Shown here in pieces: positions 6,700-12,501 of a stretch of DNA of 12,928 bases. The notes under the pieces were generated by a model that searched no databases, had not been told where the DNA came from, and saw only the letters and a list, made by a program, of their open reading frames with translations. Origin of the DNA: CAVPHV01 sp964465915. GTDB taxonomy: Bacteria; Actinomycetota; Acidimicrobiia; Spongiisociales; UBA5794. Location of the stretch: NCBI GenBank assembly GCA_964465915.1, contig CAYXMJ010000085.1, forward strand, positions 1 through 12,928. The letters run 5' to 3'. Numbering within the stretch: the stretch's first letter is position 1; each line of letters opens with the position of its first letter. Position numbers and translations under genes: made by a program.

Positions 6700-6747
6700 T
6701 GTCATGGAATCGACCACAGACCCGAACTGACGCTGACCGACAATCGC

Positions 6748-7047
6748 CTAGAGCTCTTCCTCCGCCTCTTCCTGGCGACCAAGCGGCAGCACCAGGTCGA
6801 TGTTGACGTGCGGGCGGGCGATGACGTGGGTAGCGATCACTTCGCCGACCTTCTCGCCTCCGCGCACACCGGCATCAACGGCGGCCTTGACCGCGGCGAC
6901 GTCGCCGCGCACAACGGCCGTGACGTACCCGCCGCCGGTCTTTTCCATGCTGACCAGCTCGACCTTGGCCGCCTTCACCATTGCGTCGGCCGCTTCCACC
7001 ATTGCGGGAAAGCTCCTCGCCTCGATCATTCCAAGAGCTTCAGCCAT
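6748..7047 (-). CDS. BMC-H hexameric shell protein (PduA/EutM-like)
   Basis: A 99-residue single Pfam00936-type BMC domain whose hexamers tile the shell facets. It opens MAEALGMIEARSFPAMVEAADAMVKAAKVE, continues with the pore-loop region MEKTGGG (34-40; K36-T37-G38-G39-G40), then YVTAVVRGDVAAVKAAVDAG and ATHVIARPH. This is the canonical order. The pore-lining loop is GGG rather than the GSG of PduA. A short acidic tail (EEAEEEL) follows LPLGRQ. The ribosome binding site AAAGGAGGA, 5 nt before the ATG, is the strongest in the operon, fitting the high copy number expected of the only H-type protein here. It lies 52 bp downstream of the permuted BMC-T gene. Family assignment is near certain; what passes the pore is not readable. 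Confidence 0.96.
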   Translation of the reverse strand: MAEALGMIEARSFPAMVEAADAMVKAAKVELVSMEKTGGGYVTAVVRGDVAAVKAAVDAGVRGGEKVGEVIATHVIARPHVNIDLVLPLGRQEEAEEEL

Positions 7048-7051
7048 GAAG

Positions 7052-7060
7052 CTCCTCCTT
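7052..7060 (-). promoter_or_regulatory. Strong ribosome binding site of BMC-H
   Basis: Approximately AAAGGAGGA on the minus strand, directly upstream of the ATG at 7047, close to full anti-16S complementarity. It is the best Shine-Dalgarno sequence in the operon and sits before the gene whose product should be needed in greatest number. Confidence 0.75.
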
Positions 7061-7099
7061 TCCGTCGGATCCGGGTCTGTTGTTGATTGAACTCATTGC

Positions 7100-7729
7100 C
7101 TACGAAACTTCTCGCCCATCGATTCCCTCGAGGGCGGCTACGGCGGCTCTCCAGCCGACGTCGATGTCGCGCTCCTCACCTCCGAGGTATACACGGCCCA
7201 TCGAGCCGAAGCTGCGTACCTCGAGAACATTGATCTCCGCGGCCTTCTCAGCCTCGTTGGCCGCCAGCGATGCATAGGCGGCAGGCTCGCACTCGAGGAC
7301 GTAGAGAGTCTGGCCGGGAATGATCATCTGGCCGTGGCGGGTGCGGTTGATCAGCTGGGCGTGGTGATCGTCGAGGCGGCGAATGATCTGAGATGACAAG
7401 ATCCGGGGTTTGATCCGATCGCCCTCGACGTGCTCGATGGCGTCGAGGATGGCGGCGCCGGCCGCCCGGGTCTCGGCCTGATCGGGCGAATGGACCTCGA
7501 GCACCCCGTAGTAGCGCTCGATGATCTGCAACCCCGGTTTGATGTTCGTGGCTTTCAGCGCCACGTCCGTGAGGCGGTTGATCTCGATGCCGGGCGCCAC
7601 CTCGACCCACAGGGAAGCGTCGTTGGCCAGCGGGAGGAAACCCTGCGCAATCGTCCCGAGAAAGGCGGCGTACTGCGGCTGCAGACTGTCCAGAAAGGCA
7701 AAGGACCGTAGATCAATACCGCTCGTCAC
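7100..7729 (-). CDS. Permuted tandem BMC-T shell protein, CsoS1D/double-stacking type
   Basis: A 209-residue trimeric shell protein with two circularly permuted BMC domains. Domain 1 is about residues 8-105 (LRSFAFLDSLQPQYAAFLGT, then VEVAPGIEINRLTDVALKAT); domain 2 is about 106-205 (KPRILSSQIIRRLDDHHAQL, then IPGQTLYVLECEPAAYASLA and AANEAEKAAEINVLEV). It resembles CsoS1D and the stacking BMC-T proteins of Haliangium ochraceum as I remember them. The gating Glu-Arg pair seen in CsoS1D (E120-R121) is present as E71-R72 in IERYYG. Such proteins form two stacked trimers with gated central pores and may admit larger substrates such as sugar phosphates or cofactors. The start is GTG at 7729, inside the last 17 bases of deoC, with AAGGAG 7 nt upstream. 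The frame is open to 7801, but no homology precedes this GTG. Confidence 0.92.
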   Translation of the reverse strand: MTSGIDLRSFAFLDSLQPQYAAFLGTIAQGFLPLANDASLWVEVAPGIEINRLTDVALKATNIKPGLQIIERYYGVLEVHSPDQAETRAAGAAILDAIEHVEGDRIKPRILSSQIIRRLDDHHAQLINRTRHGQMIIPGQTLYVLECEPAAYASLAANEAEKAAEINVLEVRSFGSMGRVYLGGEERDIDVGWRAAVAALEGIDGREVS

Positions 7730-8546
7730 TCGCGTCTCCTTCTGTGCCGCCGACAATCTGTACTCCAGCCGAGGCCCCAATCCGGGTTGCCCCTGCCGCA
7801 ATCATGTCTTCCGCGTCCTCGGCGGTGCGTACCCCGCCGGACGCCTTGACCCCCATGTCAGGGCCAACCGTCTCTCGCATCAACGCTACGTCATACACCG
7901 TTGCCCCGCCGCCACTGAAGCCCGTCGACGTCTTGACGAAATCGGCCTTGGCCTCCTTGGCCAGCGAGGACGCAACCACCTTCTCCTCGTCGGTGAGCAA
8001 CCCCGTCTCGAGAATCACCTTGCAGATCGCCCCCGTCTCGTGAGCGGCGTCGACCACCTTTTCGATGTCGGTCTTGACGAGGCCGAAGTCACCGGACTTG
8101 AGCGCGCCAACGTTGATGACCATGTCGAGTTCGCGGGCGCCGTCGCGCAACGCCCGGCGAGCCTCCATCGCCTTGATCTCGGGAGTAGTCGCCCCGAGGG
8201 GGAACCCGATCACGGTGCACACCGGAACCCCGGTGCCGCGGAGGGACTTGGACGCTCGCTTGACCCAAGTCGGGTTGATACACACCGAGGCGAAGCTGAA
8301 CTCCTCAGCCTCGTGGCAGAGCTGGTCGATGTCCGCGGCGGTGACGTCGGGTTTGAGGGCGGTGTGGTCGATGTACTTGGCGAGATCGAGTGGGACGTCG
8401 GCAGCCTCGCCGTGGAAGCTGACCCGATCGGCGCCGTTGGCGACGACGTGCCGTACCTTCTCAGGCGTGTCGCAGATGTCGTAGCCCGCGGCCAGGGCAC
8501 CAAGCACCTCGCGGGTCACGGCCTCGATCAGCTCTTCGCGGTTCAT
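7713..8546 (-). CDS. deoC: Deoxyribose-phosphate aldolase with N-terminal encapsulation peptide
   Basis: DERA cleaves 2-deoxy-D-ribose 5-phosphate into D-glyceraldehyde 3-phosphate and acetaldehyde. The TIM-barrel core runs from about residue 55 (LAKYIDHTALKPDVT). The Schiff-base lysine is K205 in DFVKTSTGF, with supporting K234 in VKASGGVR and D141 in ELDMVINVGALK, so the enzyme looks fully active. It is 277 residues, longer than non-compartment DERAs of about 220-260. The extra N-terminal region begins MNREELIEAVTREVLGALA, an amphipathic helix of the encapsulation-peptide kind, then a linker of about 35 residues. This makes it the likely signature cargo enzyme supplying acetaldehyde to the co-encoded aldehyde dehydrogenase. 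It starts 13 nt after the RpiB-like gene with GAGG about 10 nt upstream, and its end overlaps the BMC-T start by 17 nt. Confidence 0.96.
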   Translation of the reverse strand: MNREELIEAVTREVLGALAAGYDICDTPEKVRHVVANGADRVSFHGEAADVPLDLAKYIDHTALKPDVTAADIDQLCHEAEEFSFASVCINPTWVKRASKSLRGTGVPVCTVIGFPLGATTPEIKAMEARRALRDGARELDMVINVGALKSGDFGLVKTDIEKVVDAAHETGAICKVILETGLLTDEEKVVASSLAKEAKADFVKTSTGFSGGGATVYDVALMRETVGPDMGVKASGGVRTAEDAEDMIAAGATRIGASAGVQIVGGTEGDASDERY

Positions 8547-8559
8547 GGTCGGTTCCTCA

Positions 8560-9195
8560 TCAGCGGCTTGAATACTCCTGCTCGAGGTCCGTGATCATTG
8601 CCACACGTCTGGCGTGTCGGTCGACGCCCCACGGCACGGCGAGCCATTCCTGCACGATCTGCCACGCTAGACCATCGCCGATGAGTCCGGCGCCCAGCGT
8701 CAGCACATTGGCGTGGTTGTGCTCGCGGCTGTTGCGAGCCGTCGAGATGTCGTAGCAGAGTGCGGCCCTCACCCCGGGTACCTTGTTGGCAACCATGGCT
8801 GAGCCGATCCCGGCTCCATCGACAACGATCCCCCAGGTGCAGCTGCCATCAGCCACCTTGCGGGCAACCGCGGCAGCAAACACCGGATAGTCGACGGACT
8901 CGGGCGAATCGGTTCCACAGTCGACCACCTCGAAGCCGGCTTCGCGCAACCGAAACAGCAAGCGCTCCTTGAGCGGATAGCCGCCGTGGTCGGCGCCGAT
9001 GGCGATCTTTGTCCCGGCGGCACCGCCGTCGGCCGGGATTGCCGCGCCGGACGGCGCCGGCAGGGCAGTCGCTCCTTCGGGTTCTGGTTGATAGGGCTCG
9101 TGTCCGATGACACCGTCGACGATGGCGGCAACAAGCTCGCGAACGTCCGATTCGCTTGGCAGTGACGTTGCGCCGGGGGTGTTCGGTGTTGTCAT
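8560..9195 (-). CDS. RpiB/LacAB-family sugar-phosphate isomerase with encapsulation peptide (catalytic Cys replaced by Asp)
   Basis: First gene of the BMC operon. Residues 62-211 form an RpiB-fold domain: KIAIGADHGGYPLKERL (63-79) with the D69-H70 substrate site, then GIVVDGAGIGSAMVANK (122-138), GVRAALCYDISTARNSREHN (141-160) with the conserved H159, and NVLTLGAG. RpiB enzymes interconvert ribose 5-phosphate and ribulose 5-phosphate. E. coli RpiB uses Cys66 in CGTGIG as base; here that position is D126 (DGAGIG). The Glu that mycobacterial RpiB uses a few residues later is also absent (Ser). The first 61 residues are an added segment: a helix SESDVRELVAAIVDGVIG (14-31), like an encapsulation peptide, and a Pro/Ala/Gly-rich linker. 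The ATG at 9195 is chosen because it directly precedes this segment; the upstream open frame is non-homologous and overlaps the divergent gene. The exact substrate is uncertain. Confidence 0.9.
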   Translation of the reverse strand: MTTPNTPGATSLPSESDVRELVAAIVDGVIGHEPYQPEPEGATALPAPSGAAIPADGGAAGTKIAIGADHGGYPLKERLLFRLREAGFEVVDCGTDSPESVDYPVFAAAVARKVADGSCTWGIVVDGAGIGSAMVANKVPGVRAALCYDISTARNSREHNHANVLTLGAGLIGDGLAWQIVQEWLAVPWGVDRHARRVAMITDLEQEYSSR

Positions 9196-9206
9196 GTGAT
9201 GAAGCG

Positions 9207-9249
9207 GTCTCCTCAGCCGCCATCCTAGGGTGCGACCGCCCGAGGAGAC
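9207..9249. promoter_or_regulatory. Inverted repeat in the divergent BMC / HTH intergenic region
   Basis: GTCTCCTC (9207-9214) and GAGGAGAC (9242-9249) are perfect 8-bp inverted arms with 27 bp between them (35 bp centre to centre). They lie in the 86-bp gap between the BMC operon start (9195) and the HTH gene start (9282). The left arm lies at the predicted transcription start of the operon and also supplies its ribosome-binding GAGGAG. The right arm lies near -35 of the HTH gene. This is a candidate operator, perhaps for the divergent HTH protein, but the Shine-Dalgarno-like content of the repeat means it could be coincidental. Confidence 0.35.
9222..9227 (-). promoter_or_regulatory. Candidate -10 box of the BMC operon
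   Basis: TAGGAT (minus strand) fits TANNNT and lies between the arms of the inverted repeat. It would start transcription near 9215, giving a leader of about 20 nt with GAGGAG close to its 5' end, before the ATG at 9195. No good -35 hexamer is seen. Confidence 0.4.
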
Positions 9250-9268
9250 GCTCGACGCACGGGGTTCG

Positions 9269-9274
9269 TACAAT
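9269..9274 (+). promoter_or_regulatory. Candidate -10 box of the HTH gene (leaderless start)
   Basis: TACAAT ends 7 nt before the ATG at 9282, so transcription would start at the A of that codon. The alternative in-frame ATG at 9273 lies inside the box itself, which favours 9282 as the true start. Confidence 0.5.
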
Positions 9275-9281
9275 GCACGCC

Positions 9282-10025
9282 ATGGTCGACAACGATGCTG
9301 CATTTCTCTGGGAGACCGAAGCCCTGCGCACCTCACCCCGCCGCGAGGAAGCGACGCCGCTGCCCGCCGCGTCCGATTCGCCTTCGCATTCCGCCGAGCG
9401 ACGCTGGGTGACCCTGCGCGACGCTCACTATGAGACCGGGATTCCCGTGGAGACCTTGCGCAAATGGGCTCGGCGCAAGAGCGTGCCCAGCTCGATGGAG
9501 CAGACCGACTACGGGATCCGCCGGATGATCTCCCTCGACGATGTAATCGCTCGAGCGGACGCCCTGAACCGACCGATCGCCCCGGTGCCCCTCGCCCACC
9601 GTGATCGGCAACAGGCCAACACCGTGGAGCACGTTCCTCAGCCGGCGGAACCCCAATCAGACCCACCACCCGTCGCCGACTCCGAGACCGAGCCGGCCTC
9701 GGAAGCTGGGCCGACGACCGAGCCGGCAGTGCCGGATGGCACGGTGTTGGTGCCCATCGCCGCCTGGGACAAGATGCTGATTCAGCTTGGCAACCTCCAT
9801 GAAGCGGGTCAACAGTTGGCGGAAGCCAAGGAGCGCGCCGCCAAAGCGGAGACCGAAGCGAAGTTCCTCAGGGAGCGCTTGCGTGAGGTGCGCGATGCCC
9901 CCAGCCCCACATCACCGATCAACCCGACACCATCACCTGGGGGCGCCGAACCCGAGGAAGTGGCGCCGCCGGAGAAGATGTGGCGCTACGTCTATCGGGG
10001 CTGGCGTCGCCGCCGCAAGACCTGA
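9282..10025 (+). CDS. MerR-like helix-turn-helix protein with C-terminal coiled coil, divergent from BMC operon
   Basis: A 247-residue protein not matched to a named gene. Residues about 41-92 (WVTLRDAHYETGIPVETLRK, then WARR and YGIRRMISLDDVIARAD) read as a MerR/excisionase-like winged helix-turn-helix: a TGIPVETLRKW recognition-helix pattern followed by a wing ending in RRMISLDDV. A Pro/Glu-rich linker (about 97-155) leads to a helical, Ala/Glu/Lys-rich segment (about 158-205, including AEAKERAAKAETEAKFLRER) likely to be a coiled coil for dimerisation. The C-terminus is very basic (YRGWRRRRKT). It is therefore probably a DNA-binding dimer. It is head-to-head with the microcompartment operon across 86 bp holding an inverted repeat, so control of that operon is plausible but not shown. 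The ATG at 9282 is preferred over 9273 (and the longer frame from 9156) because of the -10 box. Confidence 0.8.
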   Translation: MVDNDAAFLWETEALRTSPRREEATPLPAASDSPSHSAERRWVTLRDAHYETGIPVETLRKWARRKSVPSSMEQTDYGIRRMISLDDVIARADALNRPIAPVPLAHRDRQQANTVEHVPQPAEPQSDPPPVADSETEPASEAGPTTEPAVPDGTVLVPIAAWDKMLIQLGNLHEAGQQLAEAKERAAKAETEAKFLRERLREVRDAPSPTSPINPTPSPGGAEPEEVAPPEKMWRYVYRGWRRRRKT

Positions 10026-10088
10026 TGCCGCCTGCCTTTTGCCCCTGGTCCTCGCCCCGCAGTCGTTCCATACTTCGAGATAGACCCT

Positions 10089-10095
10089 AGGAAGG
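10089..10095 (+). promoter_or_regulatory. Ribosome binding site of the DUF4389 gene
   Basis: AGGAAGG lies 8 nt before the ATG at 10104. Unlike its plus-strand neighbours, this gene therefore appears to have a leader; CATACT at 10069-10074 is a possible -10 box. Confidence 0.55.
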
Positions 10096-10103
10096 CAGCA
10101 AGG

Positions 10104-11486
10104 ATGAGCGCGGGACGAATCGTCGGCATCGTGATCGGGGCCCTCTTTGGGCTGCTGGCCCTCGGCCTCATGGCGGGCGGTGCTTTCCTCACCGTCGGCT
10201 ACGCCATCGTCACCGCAGGCGACGGCTACTTCGACGCCGACCTGGAGCGCCTCAGCACGGCCACCGCGGCCGTCACCACCGAGGAGGCCGATCTCCAGGC
10301 TGATCCCGGCCCGCCGGATTGGGTGATGGACTTCCTCGACGTCTCGGTGCAGATCAAGGCCACCGGAGCCGCGGACGATGCCGACACCTTCATCGGGATC
10401 GGCCCGAAATCCGACGTCGAGGCCTACCTCGGTGACGCGGCCCGAGACGAGATCCACGAGGTCCGGGCCGGAGGGGACGTGCGGTATCGCACAATCCCCG
10501 GTAGCGGCCCGGTGCCGCCGCCAACCGAGCAGGGCTTCTGGGTGGCCTCTGCCTCCGGAACGGGGACGCAAGAACTCAGCTGGGACGTAGCCGAGGGCAC
10601 ATGGATGGCAGTGCTGATGAACTCCGACGGGTCGCCCGGCGTCATTGCCGACGTGACCGTCGGAGCAAAGTCTCCCGCGGTGCTCCCGGTCGGGATTGCG
10701 TTGCTCGTGGTCGGATTGCTCTTCATGATCGCCGCGGTGGTGATCATCGTCCTGTTCGCCGTCGTCGGCCGTTCGGATGAGGCCCCGCAGCCACGAGATG
10801 AAGCAGCCCCGCGCACACCCGAACCGGTGACGTTGGAGGCCTCACTCGATGAGCCCCTCTCCCAATGGCTTTGGCTGGTGAAGTGGTTCCTCGCCATCCC
10901 ACACTTCTTCGTGCTGATGTTCCTGTGGATCGGGTTCGCGGTGCTGACGTTCATCACGTTCTTTGCGATCCTGTTCACGGCCCGCTATCCCAAGGGGATC
11001 TTCGACTTCAACGTCGGCGTGCTCCGCTGGACCTGGCGGGTGACCTACTACGCCGGCACCGGGGGTCTGGGGACCGACCGCTACCCGCCCTTCTCGCTCG
11101 ATGAGGATCCCGACTACCCGGCTCGCCTCGACGTCGAATACCCGGCCAACCTCTCGCGTGGCCTGGTGCTCGTGAAGTGGTGGCTGCTCGCCATCCCCCA
11201 CTACATGGTGCTGGCCGTGCTCGTCGGCGCCGGCTGGTGGGGCACCAGGGGATGGGGCTATGGGGGCGGCCTGCTTGGGGTTACGGTGTTCATCGCTGCC
11301 GTTGCCCTCCTGTTCACACGGCGCTATCCCAAGGGCCTGTTCGACCTGATCATCGGGCTGAACCGATGGGTGATGCGAGTCGCCGCCTATGCCGCCCTGA
11401 TGACGGATCAATACCCGCCGTTCCGGCTGGACCAGGGCGGCGAGGAGCCCCGGTTGGACGAGGCAACCGCGCCGACCCGGCGATGA
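10104..11486 (+). CDS. Membrane protein with two DUF4389 modules
   Basis: A 460-residue multi-pass membrane protein of unknown function. An N-terminal transmembrane helix (about 7-36) is followed by a soluble, probably extracytoplasmic region (about 40-190) rich in Asp/Gly. A second helix comes next (about 191-221), then a charged Pro-rich linker (222-250). Two repeats of the DUF4389 module follow, at about 251-333 and 350-443. Each has the pattern LVKWFLAIPHFFVLMFL or LVKWWLLAIPHYMVLAVL, then TARYPKGIFDFNVGVLRW or TRRYPKGLFDLIIGLNRW, then TDRYPPFSL or TDQYPPFRL. The duplicated modules are related but clearly diverged. DUF4389 proteins are widespread in Actinomycetota and Chloroflexota without known activity. 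It has its own ribosome binding site (AGGAAGG) and stands 78 bp after the HTH gene; no link to the BMC is evident. Confidence 0.88.
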   Translation: MSAGRIVGIVIGALFGLLALGLMAGGAFLTVGYAIVTAGDGYFDADLERLSTATAAVTTEEADLQADPGPPDWVMDFLDVSVQIKATGAADDADTFIGIGPKSDVEAYLGDAARDEIHEVRAGGDVRYRTIPGSGPVPPPTEQGFWVASASGTGTQELSWDVAEGTWMAVLMNSDGSPGVIADVTVGAKSPAVLPVGIALLVVGLLFMIAAVVIIVLFAVVGRSDEAPQPRDEAAPRTPEPVTLEASLDEPLSQWLWLVKWFLAIPHFFVLMFLWIGFAVLTFITFFAILFTARYPKGIFDFNVGVLRWTWRVTYYAGTGGLGTDRYPPFSLDEDPDYPARLDVEYPANLSRGLVLVKWWLLAIPHYMVLAVLVGAGWWGTRGWGYGGGLLGVTVFIAAVALLFTRRYPKGLFDLIIGLNRWVMRVAAYAALMTDQYPPFRLDQGGEEPRLDEATAPTRR

Positions 11487-11504
11487 CGCATGCGTAGAAG
11501 TGAA

Positions 11505-11510
11505 TAAGCT
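11505..11510 (+). promoter_or_regulatory. Candidate -10 box of the EamA gene (leaderless start)
   Basis: TAAGCT ends 6 nt before the ATG at 11517. The gap holds no Shine-Dalgarno sequence, consistent with a leaderless mRNA starting at or beside the ATG. Confidence 0.45.
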
Positions 11511-11516
11511 GCTGCG

Positions 11517-12452
11517 ATGCAGATTCGGGTATGGGCGGCCTTGCTGGGCGCCGCCGCAGGATGGGGAACCACCGGCGTAGCGACTCGAGCCGCCCTCGAC
11601 GCCGGCGTTCCGCCGGTGGCCATGGTTGCCATCCGCTCCGTGATTGCGGCGGCGCTGCTTCTTGCCGTTCTGTTGATTCGGTCCAAACCGATCACTCGCG
11701 ACCCGCAGCGGTGGCTGACCGGAACGGTCATGGCCGCCTTCCAGCTTTCGGTACCGTTTTTGCTGTTCACATTGGCCTACCAGCATGCCTCGGCAGGGTT
11801 TGTCGGCATGCTCGTCGCGTTGATCCCGCTGGCAACTGCGGTGATCGCCAACTTCGTCTTGCCCGACGAGCCACTGACAACCGCCAAGACCGCTGGGCTG
11901 ATCATCGCCTTTGCCGGCGTCGGGTTCCTGCTCCTCTCCGGTGACAGCGGACTAGCCGAGGGTGGCCGGCCGTTGCTGGCGGCCGTTCTGTCGCTCGGCG
12001 CCATTCTGTCGATCTCGGGCTCGAGCATCTTCGCAAAGGGCAGAGCCGGCACGTATGAGCCAATGGAGCTCACGTGGATGCAGTTCACCATCGGCGCCGT
12101 CTTGCTGGTGATCGTCATGGTGATCTTCGAGGGAATCCCAACCGAGATGTCGGCATGGGGGTGGGGCCTCGTGGTCTACCTGACCATCATCGGCAGCCTG
12201 ATCCCCTTCATCCTCTACTACTGGCTGCTCAGCCAGGTCACCGCTACCAAGGCGTCGCTAGTCGGCTACATCGTCCCGCTCGTCGCCCTGGGAACCGGCG
12301 TCGTACTTCTCGATGAGAGAATTCAACTCGGCATCGTCGTCGGCGGCACGCTGATCCTCGCCGGCGTGATCCTGACCGATCGCTCCGAGAAGCAACGTGT
12401 CAAAGCCGCGGAACTCGCCGTCTCCCAGCCGGCAAGCGACTCCACCACCTGA
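11517..12452 (+). CDS. EamA/DMT-family transporter
   Basis: A 311-residue integral membrane protein of the drug/metabolite transporter superfamily, made of two EamA repeats of about five helices each (about residues 5-142 and 151-290). The first repeat starts VWAALLGAAAGWGTTGVATR and contains the typical LAYQHASAGFVGMLVALIPL segment ending in a conserved acidic LPDEPLT loop. The second contains ISGSSIFAKGR, WLLSQVTATKASLVGYIVPL and the matching LLDERIQ loop. Members export amino acids, nucleosides or other small molecules; the substrate cannot be predicted here. The C-terminal tail (RSEKQRVKAAELAVSQPASD) is soluble. It is probably monocistronic, given its own TANNNT box. Confidence 0.92.
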   Translation: MQIRVWAALLGAAAGWGTTGVATRAALDAGVPPVAMVAIRSVIAAALLLAVLLIRSKPITRDPQRWLTGTVMAAFQLSVPFLLFTLAYQHASAGFVGMLVALIPLATAVIANFVLPDEPLTTAKTAGLIIAFAGVGFLLLSGDSGLAEGGRPLLAAVLSLGAILSISGSSIFAKGRAGTYEPMELTWMQFTIGAVLLVIVMVIFEGIPTEMSAWGWGLVVYLTIIGSLIPFILYYWLLSQVTATKASLVGYIVPLVALGTGVVLLDERIQLGIVVGGTLILAGVILTDRSEKQRVKAAELAVSQPASDSTT

Positions 12453-12489
12453 TCAACGCGACAACGGGCGGCTGCCAACCGCTGCGTCG

Positions 12490-12495
12490 TAGACT
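12490..12495 (+). promoter_or_regulatory. Candidate -10 box of the PGPGW-like gene (leaderless start)
   Basis: TAGACT ends 6 nt before the ATG at 12502, with no ribosome binding site in between. The spacing repeats that seen before pgl, the HTH gene and the EamA gene. Confidence 0.45.
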
Positions 12496-12501
12496 TCGCT
12501 G

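Noticed and set aside
7521..8594. A 357-codon plus-strand open frame opposite deoC and the permuted BMC-T.
   Set aside because: No motifs or plausible start signals. The minus strand carries two genes with intact active-site and pore motifs over the same bases.
3231..9195. Classification as a Rhodococcus/Mycobacterium (RMM), propanediol, ethanolamine or glycyl-radical microcompartment.
   Set aside because: None of the needed signature enzymes (aminotransferase/aminopropanol genes, diol dehydratase, ethanolamine lyase, glycyl radical enzyme) is present; DERA and RpiB point to the sugar-phosphate class.
9196..9669. An extension of the RpiB-like frame to a 369-residue protein.
   Set aside because: The extra part lies antisense to the HTH gene, is Arg/Ser-rich without homology, and would cross the divergent promoter region. 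The ATG at 9195 begins the encapsulation-peptide segment.
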